From positions 62,001 to 126,000 of the forward strand of contig JBAZEZ010000001.1 of the NCBI GenBank assembly GCA_041653615.1: DNA of 64,000 nt, read 5' to 3'. The stretch comes from JAHJUB01 sp041653615 [NCBI: Candidatus Ratteibacteria bacterium] (GTDB taxonomy: Bacteria > Ratteibacteria > UBA8468 > MWAK01). Below, piece after piece: positions 41,918 through 50,757 of the stretch (position 1 is the first letter of the stretch; the number at the start of each line of letters is the position of its first letter). The notes beneath the pieces were generated by a model, which saw only the letters and a list, made by a program, of their open reading frames with translations, was not told the origin of the DNA and did no database searches. The position numbers and the translations under genes were made by a program.

Positions 41918-41946
41918 ATTATAAATCAAATTTTAGTTTTGGTCAA
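41918..41946 (-). promoter_or_regulatory. Promoter of the tRNA-Thr/tuf/rpmG/secE/nusG operon
   Basis: Minus-strand TTGACC (41946-41941), a 17-bp spacer and TATAAT (41923-41918), near consensus. The -35 lies inside the last codons of rluD. A second TATAAT-like sequence follows about 20 bp downstream. Confidence 0.8.
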
Positions 41947-42804
41947 GTCTTTTTGCAAATTCACCAAATCCGGAGGCAACGGCGCATCAAAAAAAAGCAT
42001 GCGTTCCTGACGCGGATGACGAAAAGAAAGTCCGGCGGCATGCAGGGCCTGCCGTCCGACCAGTTGATCGAGCGGACTCGCTTTCCCGTAACGTTTGTCT
42101 CCGATAATGGAAAACCCTAAAAAATCAAGAACGACGCGAATCTGGTGCGTCCGGCCGGTCCGGGGAAAAACCTCCACCAAAGAAGCGGTCGGGTAAAGTT
42201 CTTTAACTTTAATCAAAGTCTGGCTTTCTTTGCCATCCTGAAACGCAACACCAATCCGCATCCAATCGCCTCTTTTATGTCCCAGAGGAAGAGCTATTTC
42301 TTGTTCCGTCCAGGGAATAACGCCCCTTACAAACGCCAGATACTTCTTCTTAACGCGACGCAACCGAAATTCATCGCTTAAAAACCGGTGGCTGAAATCA
42401 TTCTTGGCCACCACCATTAAACCGCTGGTTTCTTTGTCCAAGCGGTGCACAATACCGGGCCGCAAAGTACCGGCAATCGCCGAAAGGTCTTTTAAACAAT
42501 ACAGCAAAGCGTTAACCACTGTTCCGGAAGTAACCTGACCGTACGGATGACAAACCAGGCCGGCCGGTTTATTGATTACAACCAAATCTTCGTCTTGATA
42601 AATGATTTCTAAAGAAATTTCTTCCGGAGGAACCGCTAATTTAACCGGAGACGGCCAGTTAATCCGAATGATATCTTTTTCGTCAGCCGGCTGGTTTTTT
42701 TTTACCGGACGTCCCGCTATCGTAACCTGGCCTTCTTCAATCAACTTCTGAATATACTGCCGTGAAACCTGATGTTTTTCGCTCAGAAACTTATCCAACC
42801 TCAT
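41926..42804 (-). CDS. Large-subunit rRNA pseudouridine synthase, RluD family
   Basis: 292 residues. An N-terminal S4 RNA-binding domain (RLDKFLSEKHQVSRQYIQKL, about 1-60) precedes the RluA/RluD catalytic domain, with catalytic Asp in IVHRLDKETSGLMVVAKND and RTGRTHQIRVVL near the end. By family it makes pseudouridines in 23S rRNA helix 69 (RluD) or related sites; the exact positions are not decidable. It is 3 bp downstream of the acyl-CoA dehydrogenase gene. Confidence 0.93.
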   Translation of the reverse strand: MRLDKFLSEKHQVSRQYIQKLIEEGQVTIAGRPVKKNQPADEKDIIRINWPSPVKLAVPPEEISLEIIYQDEDLVVINKPAGLVCHPYGQVTSGTVVNALLYCLKDLSAIAGTLRPGIVHRLDKETSGLMVVAKNDFSHRFLSDEFRLRRVKKKYLAFVRGVIPWTEQEIALPLGHKRGDWMRIGVAFQDGKESQTLIKVKELYPTASLVEVFPRTGRTHQIRVVLDFLGFSIIGDKRYGKASPLDQLVGRQALHAAGLSFRHPRQERMLFFDAPLPPDLVNLQKDLTKTKI

Positions 42805-42807
42805 TTC

Positions 42808-43968
42808 TTATTTCTTTCGGCCGGCTGCTTCCTGAATCAATTTCAAACCGATTACGTTACGCTGAATCTGACTGGTACCCTCATAGATTTGGGTTATTTT
42901 AGCGTCGCGCATCATCTTTTCCACCGGGTAATCCTTCATGTATCCGTAACCCCCGAAAATCTGCACCGCGTCGGTGGTGACCTTCATCGCCACGTCCGAA
43001 GCAAACAGTTTGCTCATCGCGGATTCCTTGCTGGTATCCTTGGCGCCGGCATCGTACATCCGGCTGGTGGCGTAAATTAAAGCGCGGGCCGCCTCAACCT
43101 GGGTTGCCATATCGGCCAACATGTGCTGCACGGCCTGAAAAGAAGCAATCGGTTTGCCAAATTGAATCCGGGTTCGTACGTAAGCAGTCGCCTCGTCCAA
43201 CGCGCCTTGGGCAATTCCCAGAGCCTGAGCCGCTACACCGGGCCGGGAAGCATCAAAAGTCTTCATCGTAACGATAAAACCCATTCCTTCCCTTCCCAGC
43301 AGGCTCGCCGCGGGCACGCGGCAATCCTGAAAAACCAGTTCCCGGGTGGCCGAAGCCCGAATACCGAGCTTCTTCTCTTTTTTCCCAAAAGTAAAACCCG
43401 GCGTATCCTTACGGACGATAAAAGCACTGGCGCCCCGGGCACCTTTGGTTTTATTGGTCATCGCAATCACCGTATAAACTTCCGCCTCTCCGCCGTTGGT
43501 AATCCACTGCTTGGTTCCGTTAAGGATATAGGAATCACCGTCTTTAACCGCGGTGGTCTCAATACCGGCGGCATCACTCCCGGCGTTTGCCTCGGTTAAG
43601 GCAAACGCGGCCAGCCATTCACCTTTGGCAATTCGCGGCAGATAGGTTTTTTTCTGCTCTTCGTTGCCAAAAAGAATAATCGGAAAAGTGCCCAGTCCGG
43701 TCCCGGCCAGCGCCAGAGTGATACCACCGCAAAAACGGGAAAGTTCTTCAATGGCGACGGAAAGCTCCATGATTCCATACCCCATTCCGCCGTATTCCTG
43801 AGGTATAAAAACACCCATTAAATCGCTCTCGGCGAAAACCTTTACCACTTCCCAGGGGAACTCTTCCGTCTCGTCATAATGAGCGCGTACCGGTTTAATC
43901 TTATCCTCGCCGATCTGCCGGCACAAATCGCGAATCATTTTCTGCTCTTCCGTCAAAAGATAATCCAT
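42808..43968 (-). CDS. Acyl-CoA dehydrogenase family flavoprotein
   Basis: 386 residues from ATG 43968, which has AAGGTGG upstream. Acyl-CoA dehydrogenase domains are complete: DYLLTEEQKMIRDLCRQIGE, FALTEANAGSDAAGIETTAV (FAD region), and the catalytic glutamate in QIYEGTSQIQRNVIG. It would oxidise acyl-thioesters to enoyl-thioesters with electron-transfer flavoprotein. It sits 2 bp after fabF in a fatty-acid synthesis operon, an odd place for a beta-oxidation enzyme. No enoyl-ACP reductase is in the operon, so a role in synthesis, or in remodelling acyl-ACP, is possible but unproven. Confidence 0.92.
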   Translation of the reverse strand: MDYLLTEEQKMIRDLCRQIGEDKIKPVRAHYDETEEFPWEVVKVFAESDLMGVFIPQEYGGMGYGIMELSVAIEELSRFCGGITLALAGTGLGTFPIILFGNEEQKKTYLPRIAKGEWLAAFALTEANAGSDAAGIETTAVKDGDSYILNGTKQWITNGGEAEVYTVIAMTNKTKGARGASAFIVRKDTPGFTFGKKEKKLGIRASATRELVFQDCRVPAASLLGREGMGFIVTMKTFDASRPGVAAQALGIAQGALDEATAYVRTRIQFGKPIASFQAVQHMLADMATQVEAARALIYATSRMYDAGAKDTSKESAMSKLFASDVAMKVTTDAVQIFGGYGYMKDYPVEKMMRDAKITQIYEGTSQIQRNVIGLKLIQEAAGRKK

Positions 43969-43970
43969 GT

Positions 43971-45215
43971 TTATTCCACCTTTTTTATTACTAAACAAGC
44001 GTTATGACCTCCGAAACCAAAGGAGTTGGAAAGCGCGGCCTTTAATGCAACCGGCCGGGCCTTGTTGGGAACATAATCCAGGTTACATTCCGGATCAGGA
44101 TTTTCGTAGTTGATGGTCGGCGGCACAATCTGATCTCTCATCGCCAAACAGCAAACCGCCAGTTCCACCGCGCCGGCCGCGCCTAACATATGGCCGGTCA
44201 TTGACTTGGTGGAACTTATCGGGATTCGATTCGCCTTCTCCTTAAAAACTTTTTTAACCGCCCTGGTTTCAACCAAATCATTCCAAGTAGTAGAAGTGCC
44301 GTGAGCGTTAATATAATCAATCGCCTCGGGCGCCAGGCCGGCATCTTCCAGGGCCGTCTCCATAGCCAGGGCCATTCCGACCCCTTCCGGATCAGGCGCG
44401 GTAATATGATAAGCATCGGCGCTGGCTCCGTAACCGGCCAGTTCCGCGTATATTTTCGCTCCGCGCTTAACCGCGTGCTCCATCTCTTCCAGCACCAGAA
44501 TCCCGGCTCCTTCCGCCATCACGAAACCGTTCCGTTCTTTATCGAAAGGCCGGCTGGCTCGCTCCGGTTCGTCGTTACGGGTGGAAAGCGCTTTCATACT
44601 GCAAAAACCGGCCAGTCCCAACGGGGTAACGCAAGATTCCGTTCCGCCGGCCATAGCCAAATCAATATCTCCGTGCTGAATGGCCCGCGCGGATACGCCG
44701 ATAGCGTGAGCGCCGGAAGCACAGGCGGATACGGTGGCAAAATTAGGACCCTTGAAATTAAAGAGCATCGCCACGCGACCGGCCGCGATATCCGGAATAA
44801 GCATAGGAATGAGAAACGGTGAAACTCGCCCCGGACCGGCATTAAGCAGATTTTTGTGTTCCGTTTCAATCACTCTCAACCCGCCGATACCGGAACCGAT
44901 AACCACTCCGCAACGGCAGGCTTGCATGGAATCAGGTACCAAACCGGCATCTTTCGCCGCCTCCCAGGCAGCCGCCAGCGCATACTGAACAAAACGGTCC
45001 AGGCGCCGCGCCTCTTTTCTATCTAAAAACTCAGGCGTGATGAAATCCCGTACCTCTCCGGCTATCCGCGCATCAAAGACCGCCGGGTCAAAGTCCTTTA
45101 TGCCGGCAATACCGCTTTTGCCTGCCTTAAGAGCTTCCCAAGCCGCCGCGGAACCACAACCTACCGGTGTTATCAAACCGAGGCCGGTAATAACTACTTT
45201 TCTTTTTTCCGTCAT
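43971..45215 (-). CDS. fabF: 3-oxoacyl-ACP synthase II
   Basis: 414 residues. It elongates acyl-ACP with malonyl-ACP. The active-site cysteine is in TVSACASGAHAIG, with histidines in NAHGTSTTWND and KSMTGHMLGAAGAVE. KRKVVITGLGLITPVGCG is the N-terminal signature. It follows acpP across a 194-bp spacer that contains a GCCAACC/GGTTGGC hairpin. Confidence 0.96.
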   Translation of the reverse strand: MTEKRKVVITGLGLITPVGCGSAAAWEALKAGKSGIAGIKDFDPAVFDARIAGEVRDFITPEFLDRKEARRLDRFVQYALAAAWEAAKDAGLVPDSMQACRCGVVIGSGIGGLRVIETEHKNLLNAGPGRVSPFLIPMLIPDIAAGRVAMLFNFKGPNFATVSACASGAHAIGVSARAIQHGDIDLAMAGGTESCVTPLGLAGFCSMKALSTRNDEPERASRPFDKERNGFVMAEGAGILVLEEMEHAVKRGAKIYAELAGYGASADAYHITAPDPEGVGMALAMETALEDAGLAPEAIDYINAHGTSTTWNDLVETRAVKKVFKEKANRIPISSTKSMTGHMLGAAGAVELAVCCLAMRDQIVPPTINYENPDPECNLDYVPNKARPVALKAALSNSFGFGGHNACLVIKKVE

Positions 45216-45303
45216 AAAATTTAAAAATTGTAGTTGCCGACCTTACTCCGTAAAGAGGAGTTATTCTCTTCGGGGTTTGCACGACTCTTTACAGATTAGA
45301 AAA

Positions 45304-45385
45304 GCCAACCAAAGCCTTAGCGCCCGCAACCATCCAGACTATGCGTCTAGAAAATAAAGTCAGTTTGATTGCTTACCGGGTTGGC
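45304..45385. repeat. Long-loop hairpin repeat between acpP and fabF
   Basis: GCCAACC (45304-45310) pairs with GGTTGGC (45379-45385). The same GCCAACC/GGTTGGC arms occur in the nested insertion at 8443-8463. An ACTCC...GGAGT inverted unit lies at its right-hand flank. No gene is seen in 45216-45409. Confidence 0.55.
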
Positions 45386-45409
45386 AAATACACTGCATTG
45401 ATTTTTAAA

Positions 45410-45652
45410 TTAAGCTTTTTTGGCGGCGATATAATTTACAGCGTCTCCGACGGACAGAATCTTTTCCGCGGCCTCGTCCGGTATTTCCAGACCGAACTTT
45501 TCCTCAAAAGCCATTACCAATTCCACGGTATCCAGGCTATCGGCGCCAAGATCATCCACAAAAGAAGCTTTGTCGTTAACTTCTCCGGCATCAACGCCCA
45601 ATTGTTCCACCACAACTTCTTTTACGATTTTTTCGACTTCGCTTCTCTCCAT
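45410..45652 (-). CDS. acpP: Acyl carrier protein
   Basis: 80 residues. The phosphopantetheine serine is in [20 protein letters not shown]. Very acidic, helical, standard length. GGAGG precedes the start. It carries growing acyl chains for FabD/F/G of the same operon. Confidence 0.98.
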   Translation of the reverse strand: MERSEVEKIVKEVVVEQLGVDAGEVNDKASFVDDLGADSLDTVELVMAFEEKFGLEIPDEAAEKILSVGDAVNYIAAKKA

Positions 45653-45707
45653 TTATTTCCTCCCTGAATTCGCAAATAATCAACGCTATGTTAAATGTAT
45701 AATTATA

Positions 45708-46442
45708 TTACATTGCAAAACCGCCGTCAACTCTTACCACTTCACCGGTAATGTAATCAGAAAGGGCTGAAGATAGAAACAGGGCGGCTTTTGCCACATC
45801 TTCCGGCGTGCCTAACGCGGTCATCGGAATCTGCCGTTGGATTTCATTCTTCTGTTCCGGGGTAAGTTTGTCGGTCATCGGCGTCTGAATATAACCCGGC
45901 GCCAGAGCGTTGACGCGCACGCCAAAACGAGCCAGTTCCCGGGCCGAAGATTTAGTTAGACCGATTAAGCCGGCTTTGGAGGCGCCGTAGTTTGATTGAC
46001 CCGCATTGCCCCGCAGCCCGATTACGGAAGAAATGTTGACAATGCAACCCGTTCCCTTTTTTGCCATCAATTTTCCGATAACTTTGGTACAGTTAAACGG
46101 ACCAAAAAGGTTAACCTTCAAAACCAGTTCCCATTCCTCCGGCTTCATCCGGAAAATAATGTTATCCCGGGTTACGCCGGCGTTATTGACTAAAACATCA
46201 ATCCGACCCATTGTCGCCTCGGCTTCCCGACCGGCCTGCTCCACTCCGGCCAGATCGGTAATGTCAACCGCGGCGCCGATAACCTTGCGGCCGGTCGCCG
46301 TTATCTCCGACTTTAAACTCTCCACCGGAGCCAGATCCCAGAGAACAAGATCTGCGCCTTCCGAAGCAAAGAGGCGGGCAAGGGCCGCGCCGATTCCGCC
46401 GGCCGCCCCGGTAATTAAAGCAACTTTATCTTTCAGTAACAT
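45708..46442 (-). CDS. fabG: 3-oxoacyl-ACP reductase
   Basis: About 244 residues from ATG 46442, which has GGAGGT 5 nt upstream; the frame is open for 62 more codons, but those are repeat DNA. NADPH-dependent SDR: VALITGAAGGIGAALARLFA, NNAGVTRDNIIFRM, and the catalytic SNYGASKAGLIGLTKS. The C-terminus ITGEVVRVDGGFAM is typical. Confidence 0.96.
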   Translation of the reverse strand: MLLKDKVALITGAAGGIGAALARLFASEGADLVLWDLAPVESLKSEITATGRKVIGAAVDITDLAGVEQAGREAEATMGRIDVLVNNAGVTRDNIIFRMKPEEWELVLKVNLFGPFNCTKVIGKLMAKKGTGCIVNISSVIGLRGNAGQSNYGASKAGLIGLTKSSARELARFGVRVNALAPGYIQTPMTDKLTPEQKNEIQRQIPMTALGTPEDVAKAALFLSSALSDYITGEVVRVDGGFAM

Positions 46443-46450
46443 CTGACCTC

Positions 46451-46525
46451 CTTCGGCCACCATAGCAAGGACGCCGCAGACGGCAAAGCCGTCCGGTATA
46501 AGGCGTTCGCATTGCGAAGGCGGCC
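46451..46525. repeat. Cruciform repeat (family D) between fabD and fabG
   Basis: The GGCCACCATAGCAAGGACGCC arm faces GGCGTTCGC...GCGAAGGCGGCC, with an ACGGC/GCCGT inner stem. It has the same layout as 14619-14698 and 54848-54921. The CCTCC at its left edge is the fabG Shine-Dalgarno. Confidence 0.85.
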
Positions 46526-46528
46526 CAT

Positions 46529-47404
46529 TTACATAACATTCGCTTCCGGCACAATCCGCTTCATTAAACCGGAAAGAACCCGGCCGGGTTCCACCTCCAG
46601 AAAAGAATCTGGTTTTTCTTCCCGCCAAATCTGTGATACCGTCTGTCTCCAGAGAACCGGCGAAGTAATCTGCTCCGCCAGAAGCCGCTTAATCTCATCC
46701 GTATCGGAAAATTGCCGCCCGGTCACGTTCGCGTAGACCGGAAAAATCGGAACCTGAACAGGGCAGGCGGCGACAATCTTTTCAAAACCATTCCGTGCCA
46801 AATCCATCAGCGGGGAATGGAAAGCGCCGGAAACTTTAAGCGGAATTATCTTACCGGTGCGCCTTTGCGCTAATATCTGCCGGACCTGCTCAATCGCGTC
46901 CTTCTCCCCGGAAATAACCACTTGGCCCGGCGCATTGTAATTCGCCGGCCAAACGTTCCCGGCTTCCGCGCAGGCAGAAGCCACCTTTTCGTCGTCAAGA
47001 CCCAGGACCGCGGCCATCGCTCCCGGCCGCTCTCTGGTCGCCTGCGCCATCAACTCGGCGCGGCGGCTCACTAAAAGCAGGCCATCCGGAAAGGAAAAAA
47101 CTCCGGCAGCGGTCAAAGCGGTACATTCCCCCAGGCTGTGCCCAGCTGCTGCCGCCGGCGGTTCCTTCCCTTCCTTCCAATTCACGAAATAAGCAAAACT
47201 GGTCAGGTAGATGGCCGGTTGGCTATTCTCCGTCTGGGTTAAAACCTCTTCGGGTCCTTCAAAGATAATCCGGGAAAGATCTCTGCCCAGAATTTCATCC
47301 GCCCGGCAATAAAGCTGCCGAACAGCCGGAGAGGCCTGATATAATTCCCTGCCCATACCCACCTTCTGGCTACCCTGGCCCGGAAAAAGAAGGATGGTCT
47401 TCAT
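46529..47404 (-). CDS. fabD: Malonyl-CoA:ACP transacylase
   Basis: 291 residues. LLFPGQGSQKVGMGRELYQA, the nucleophile motif AAGHSLGECTALTAAG, and SGAFHSPLMDLARNGFE with the catalytic histidine are present. It loads malonyl onto ACP. Its ATG overlaps the DUF4321 stop by 4 bp. Confidence 0.96.
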   Translation of the reverse strand: MKTILLFPGQGSQKVGMGRELYQASPAVRQLYCRADEILGRDLSRIIFEGPEEVLTQTENSQPAIYLTSFAYFVNWKEGKEPPAAAAGHSLGECTALTAAGVFSFPDGLLLVSRRAELMAQATRERPGAMAAVLGLDDEKVASACAEAGNVWPANYNAPGQVVISGEKDAIEQVRQILAQRRTGKIIPLKVSGAFHSPLMDLARNGFEKIVAACPVQVPIFPVYANVTGRQFSDTDEIKRLLAEQITSPVLWRQTVSQIWREEKPDSFLEVEPGRVLSGLMKRIVPEANVM

Positions 47405-47664
47405 AAAGTACGTAAATAATAGATGGTGGCTATTATCATGGCAAATAACGCCATCAGATTAAGGTGCAGGGCCACGCCGAAAGTTATCTTCGCCAGGATA
47501 AAATTAAACTCGGCCGGTCCAAACGACGGGGTTGTCACAACGGTAAAAAACTGACGGGCAAATGAATCAACCGGAAGCAGCAACCCGACTATCTCGCCGA
47601 GGGCACTTCCGATTACGGCGGAAACCAGCAAAAGCCCCAGAAAAAACCAGAATCCCTTTTTCAT
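47401..47664 (-). CDS. Small membrane protein, DUF4321-like
   Basis: 87 residues with two hydrophobic segments (KGFWFFLGLLLVSAVIGSAL and LHLNLMALFAMIIATIYYLR) separated by FNFILAKITFGVA. This is the layout of DUF4321 proteins, which often precede fabD; function unknown. It is translationally coupled to fabD (ATGA overlap). Confidence 0.75.
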   Translation of the reverse strand: MKKGFWFFLGLLLVSAVIGSALGEIVGLLLPVDSFARQFFTVVTTPSFGPAEFNFILAKITFGVALHLNLMALFAMIIATIYYLRTL

Positions 47665-47681
47665 GATAGATTTCCTTTTTA

Positions 47682-47809
47682 GGACGCAGATGTACGCAGA
47701 AACAGCAGGATAATACTAAAATGATAATTCCCTTAAAAGTATTTCTTCAGGTAATTCTCTAAAATAATCTTTAATCCGTATCTGCGAGTATCTGCGGTAA
47801 TCTGCGTCC
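47682..47809. repeat. GGACGCAGAT element (family A), copy 3 (inverted)
   Basis: GGACGCAGATGTACGCAGAA at the left and TCTGCGGTAATCTGCGTCC at the right, the reverse orientation of 8367-8521. It fills the spacer between DUF4321 and trpD. Confidence 0.85.
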
Positions 47810-47816
47810 AAATAAT

Positions 47817-48881
47817 TTATTTTTCCGTTTCAAAACTGTTGGTAAATTCCACCAGGGATTTTAATTTAGCCAGCGCCCGGCCGGATTCTATTACCTCTTC
47901 GGCATAGGCAACACCTTTTTTCCAATCATCCACCCGACCCGAAACCATAAAAGCGGCGCCGGCATTTAAGACAACCATATCCCGCGGAGCACCCTCTTTC
48001 CCTTTCAGGACGGAAAAAATGATTTCAGCGTTTTCCTCCGCGTCTCCACCCCGAATATCAGACAGAAAAGAGCGCCGCATTTTAAAATCCTCCGGCTGAA
48101 CTTGATAATTAATGACGCGGCCGTCTTTAACCTGCGAAACAAAAGTCTTACCCACTATGCTGACTTCGTCAAAACTACCTTCACCGTAAACCACCAGGGC
48201 GCTCCGGATGCCCAGATTGAGCAAAACATTTGCCATCCTTTCGGTCAGGTTCGCGTCGTAAACACCTAAAACCTGAACATTGGCTCCGGCCGGATTGGTA
48301 AGCGGACCCAACAAATTGAAGATGGTTCGGATACCTAACTGGGCGCGCACCGGCGAAGCGTATTTCATGGCGCTGTGGTACATCGGAGCGTAGAAAAACC
48401 CGACGCCCACTTGCTCCACGCAAGACTTCACGTTTTCCGGAGTAATATCTATGTTTACGCCCAAACTGCGAACTACATCCGCGCTACCGCACCGGCTGGA
48501 CACCGAACGGTTGCCGTGCTTTGCCACCAAGCAGCCGCCGCCGGCTACCACAAAGGCGGTGGCAGTGGAAACGTTAAAGGTATTGGTGCCGTCTCCGCCG
48601 GTACCGCAAGTGTCAATAATCGTTTCGCGGTCAAAATTGATGTCATCCCGGTCAAGGTCAATCACTTCCTTATTAATATTAATTTTCAGGGCTTTTTCCC
48701 GCATCACCCGGGCGCAGCCGGTAATCTCCGGAACTGTCTCACCCTTCAACCGCAATCCCATTAGAAAAGCGGCTATCTGGGCTTCAGTCGCCCGGCCCTC
48801 CATAATCGTGGTCATAGCGACCGCTGCTTCCTGCTCGGATAAATCTTCAGACCTGGATAACTTCGCAATTATCTCTTTCAT
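47817..48881 (-). CDS. trpD: Anthranilate phosphoribosyltransferase
   Basis: 354 residues. It transfers phosphoribosyl to anthranilate in tryptophan synthesis. IDTCGTGGDGTNTFNVSTAT is the PRPP/anthranilate site; VAKHGNRSVSSRCGSADVVR and RTIFNLLGPLTNPAG are further signatures. No other trp genes are in the window, so the pathway is dispersed. Confidence 0.96.
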   Translation of the reverse strand: MKEIIAKLSRSEDLSEQEAAVAMTTIMEGRATEAQIAAFLMGLRLKGETVPEITGCARVMREKALKININKEVIDLDRDDINFDRETIIDTCGTGGDGTNTFNVSTATAFVVAGGGCLVAKHGNRSVSSRCGSADVVRSLGVNIDITPENVKSCVEQVGVGFFYAPMYHSAMKYASPVRAQLGIRTIFNLLGPLTNPAGANVQVLGVYDANLTERMANVLLNLGIRSALVVYGEGSFDEVSIVGKTFVSQVKDGRVINYQVQPEDFKMRRSFLSDIRGGDAEENAEIIFSVLKGKEGAPRDMVVLNAGAAFMVSGRVDDWKKGVAYAEEVIESGRALAKLKSLVEFTNSFETEK

Positions 48882-48945
48882 GCTCAGAAAATGAGTCGCT
48901 TACGTGACGATGTTTGAACCTGCCTGCTTGATTGCTGCTTTGCAC

Positions 48946-49446
48946 CTATTTCACGGGCTTGATCCACGGGAGCCTTTGTTCGGGAAATACGTCCTCTTTC
49001 GGTGAGAAATTTTTAAGGTCATCCAAACTACCCACCGTGATATCCACCTTGTCTGTTCGGCCATCTCCTTTGAAACTTATCGGCGTCCCACACTTGAAAC
49101 AGAAAGTACGCACTCCCCCGTAGCCATCGCAGGTGTCTTTTGGAAACTTATCCGACCGAACTTCCGCAAGCGTTCCTTTGGTCACCTTGAAATCAACAGT
49201 CTCGACGGTGATCCACGGAAGCGCGCCCGCTCCGGACGAGCGTTTACATCCAAGACAATGACAGACGGTTTGGTTAAGTACTGGACCAGTGATTTCGTAT
49301 CTGACGGCTCCGCAAAAACATCCTCCGGTACGGGTCATTTTCGCCTCCTCTTTTTTATCGGCACCAAGCGCTCTTGATGTCAAAAACCCACCGATTCCAA
49401 TCGCCAATGCTACCATCACACACGTCGCTATCTTCATCCTATTCAT
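48946..49446 (-). CDS. GFA/CENP-V-type zinc-binding protein with signal/anchor
   Basis: 166 residues from ATG 49446 (an ATG at 49437 with a better Shine-Dalgarno spacing is equally possible). A hydrophobic N-terminal helix (ATCVMVALAIGIGGFLTSRA) is followed by the GFA fold: TGGCFCGAVRYEITGP, TVCHCLGCKRSSGAG, and FCFKCGTPISFKG, all with zinc-binding cysteines. The family includes glutathione-dependent formaldehyde-activating enzymes, but an exported copy is unlikely to be one. Exact role unknown. Confidence 0.8.
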   Translation of the reverse strand: MNRMKIATCVMVALAIGIGGFLTSRALGADKKEEAKMTRTGGCFCGAVRYEITGPVLNQTVCHCLGCKRSSGAGALPWITVETVDFKVTKGTLAEVRSDKFPKDTCDGYGGVRTFCFKCGTPISFKGDGRTDKVDITVGSLDDLKNFSPKEDVFPEQRLPWIKPVK

Positions 49447-49499
49447 CTTCCTCCATGATTCAAGTAACGGGCACGACCTATGGGCACGCACCATCCAAC

Positions 49500-49871
49500 T
49501 TACCGGTTAGAACTTGCTTCAATCCGTTCGAGGTTATTTCTAACTTCGGGAAAATCCGCGAGGATACCGCTCAGACGCTCGCACTTTTGCCACTCCAGGC
49601 ACAGTCCGCAACTAGGTAAATTCTTTCCCTTTGCGCAACTACGTATCGGACAAAGTTGACAACCTTTGAAAATATTAGCGTCTTCCACCCTGCATCCCGT
49701 ACACTTGAGGATTGCGGAATCGAGAGTCTGCATACCCCAATGCTGCCGCGCCGTTTTCGTCCAGAGCTTGTGAGCACGCTGCAACGCCTCGGCATCCCCG
49801 TGCACAGTTGACTTCAAAACATCGCATGCGTTGCAGTCAAATCCGCATAATCCCTTATTTTCATCTTTCAT
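49500..49871 (-). CDS. Cysteine-rich DUF3795 protein
   Basis: 123 residues from ATG 49871. Cysteines fall in pairs and triplets: GLCGFDCNACDVLK, CTGCRVEDANIFKGCQLCPI, SCAKGKNLPSCGLCLEWQKC. This is the DUF3795 pattern; function unknown, presumably metal or Fe-S binding. It lies in an accessory stretch between a GFA-like gene and a toxin-antitoxin pair. Confidence 0.8.
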   Translation of the reverse strand: MKDENKGLCGFDCNACDVLKSTVHGDAEALQRAHKLWTKTARQHWGMQTLDSAILKCTGCRVEDANIFKGCQLCPIRSCAKGKNLPSCGLCLEWQKCERLSGILADFPEVRNNLERIEASSNR

Positions 49872-49969
49872 CTCCCCCCCTCCGTTCCGTTTTAAAACTC
49901 GTTTGAAAATCAGAAATACGGTTAGAAAAATTCTACCAAAAAAGAGGGGAAACGTCAAGAAATCTTCAT

Positions 49970-50392
49970 CTATTTGTCGAGCGCCACGAGATATTTCCTT
50001 AGGAATTTTTTTATGGCGTTAACTGTTTCTTCCTTAAACAACGGCGCGCTTTCGGCCACCCAAACGGTAAAATTATAGAATTCCCTGGTGTCAACTTCTA
50101 TCCATTTCTTATTCTTATATAGAAAAACCAGCAGAGTTGTCATTGCAATTCTCTTATTCCCGTTTTGAAAAGGGTGGTTCTTGATCAGCAGGTAAAAAAG
50201 GAAACCCGCCCTGGAAACGAGGCCCGGATAAAGCGCTTTTCTCGTGAATGTTTGGAAAGGTGCGGCCAAACAACTTTCCAGAATATTCGGGAAACGGGTG
50301 GTAAAACCGGGTATCGGTTCATTAAAAGACAGCGCCTCCCGGGCCAGTGTAAACGCGACAAACTCTACTTCTTTCAGGGTAATGTAATTCAT
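49970..50392 (-). CDS. Doc/Fic-type toxin
   Basis: 140 residues. The Fic/Doc core motif reads NHPFQNGNKRIAM (about 72-84), with the NKR ending of Doc-type kinases. Doc phosphorylates EF-Tu and halts translation. The upstream 87-residue HTH protein overlaps its start by 4 bp (ATGA) and is the likely antitoxin. EF-Tu of this organism is encoded at 40470-41675. Confidence 0.85.
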   Translation of the reverse strand: MNYITLKEVEFVAFTLAREALSFNEPIPGFTTRFPNILESCLAAPFQTFTRKALYPGLVSRAGFLFYLLIKNHPFQNGNKRIAMTTLLVFLYKNKKWIEVDTREFYNFTVWVAESAPLFKEETVNAIKKFLRKYLVALDK

Positions 50393-50646
50393 TCTCTGCC
50401 CAGGAGTTTCAGAACTTCACCGTATTCGGCAACGGTTTTTTTAACCGCGGCGTTAATATTCCGCCTCTGTTCTTCGGTCAATTCACCGTCCAAATGGCCG
50501 ACCGAATACTTTTTAGGTATGGCGTAATTCCGTCCGATACGAATTGCCTTTATCTCTCCCCGCCTGACTTTTCGGTAAACGGCGATTCGGCTGATACCTA
50601 AAAGTCCGGCTAATTGAGGAATACTAAAATACTGGTTTTTATCCAT
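50389..50646 (-). CDS. HTH-type antitoxin/regulator paired with the Doc toxin
   Basis: 85 residues from ATG 50646 with GGGTGA upstream. An excisionase-like helix-turn-helix (YFSIPQLAGLLGISRIAVYR, KVRRGEIKAIRIGRNYAIP) occupies the first 55 residues; the C-terminal NAAVKKTVAEYGEVLKLLG helix could neutralise the toxin. Three GTTAAC sequences upstream are probable operators. Confidence 0.8.
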   Translation of the reverse strand: MDKNQYFSIPQLAGLLGISRIAVYRKVRRGEIKAIRIGRNYAIPKKYSVGHLDGELTEEQRRNINAAVKKTVAEYGEVLKLLGRE

Positions 50647-50670
50647 ACGCAATCACCCTAGTTTATATCC

Positions 50671-50725
50671 TGTTAATTAATTTGAGATAGGTTAACTGAT
50701 GTTAACTTATCAATAATAGGTTAAC
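50671..50725 (-). promoter_or_regulatory. GTTAAC operator repeats of the toxin-antitoxin operon
   Basis: GTTAAC occurs at 50691-50696, 50701-50706 and 50720-50725, with TGTTAATTAA at 50671. The first two are exactly 10 bp apart (one helical turn). They lie in the AT-rich gap upstream of the antitoxin gene. Confidence 0.65.
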
Positions 50726-50757
50726 ATAGCAAAAAATAGAAGTCAAGACCTTAGGTA

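Noticed and set aside
46443-46628. 62-codon N-terminal extension of fabG
   Set aside because: It is translated cruciform repeat and fabD 3-prime sequence; ATG 46442 has GGAGGT.
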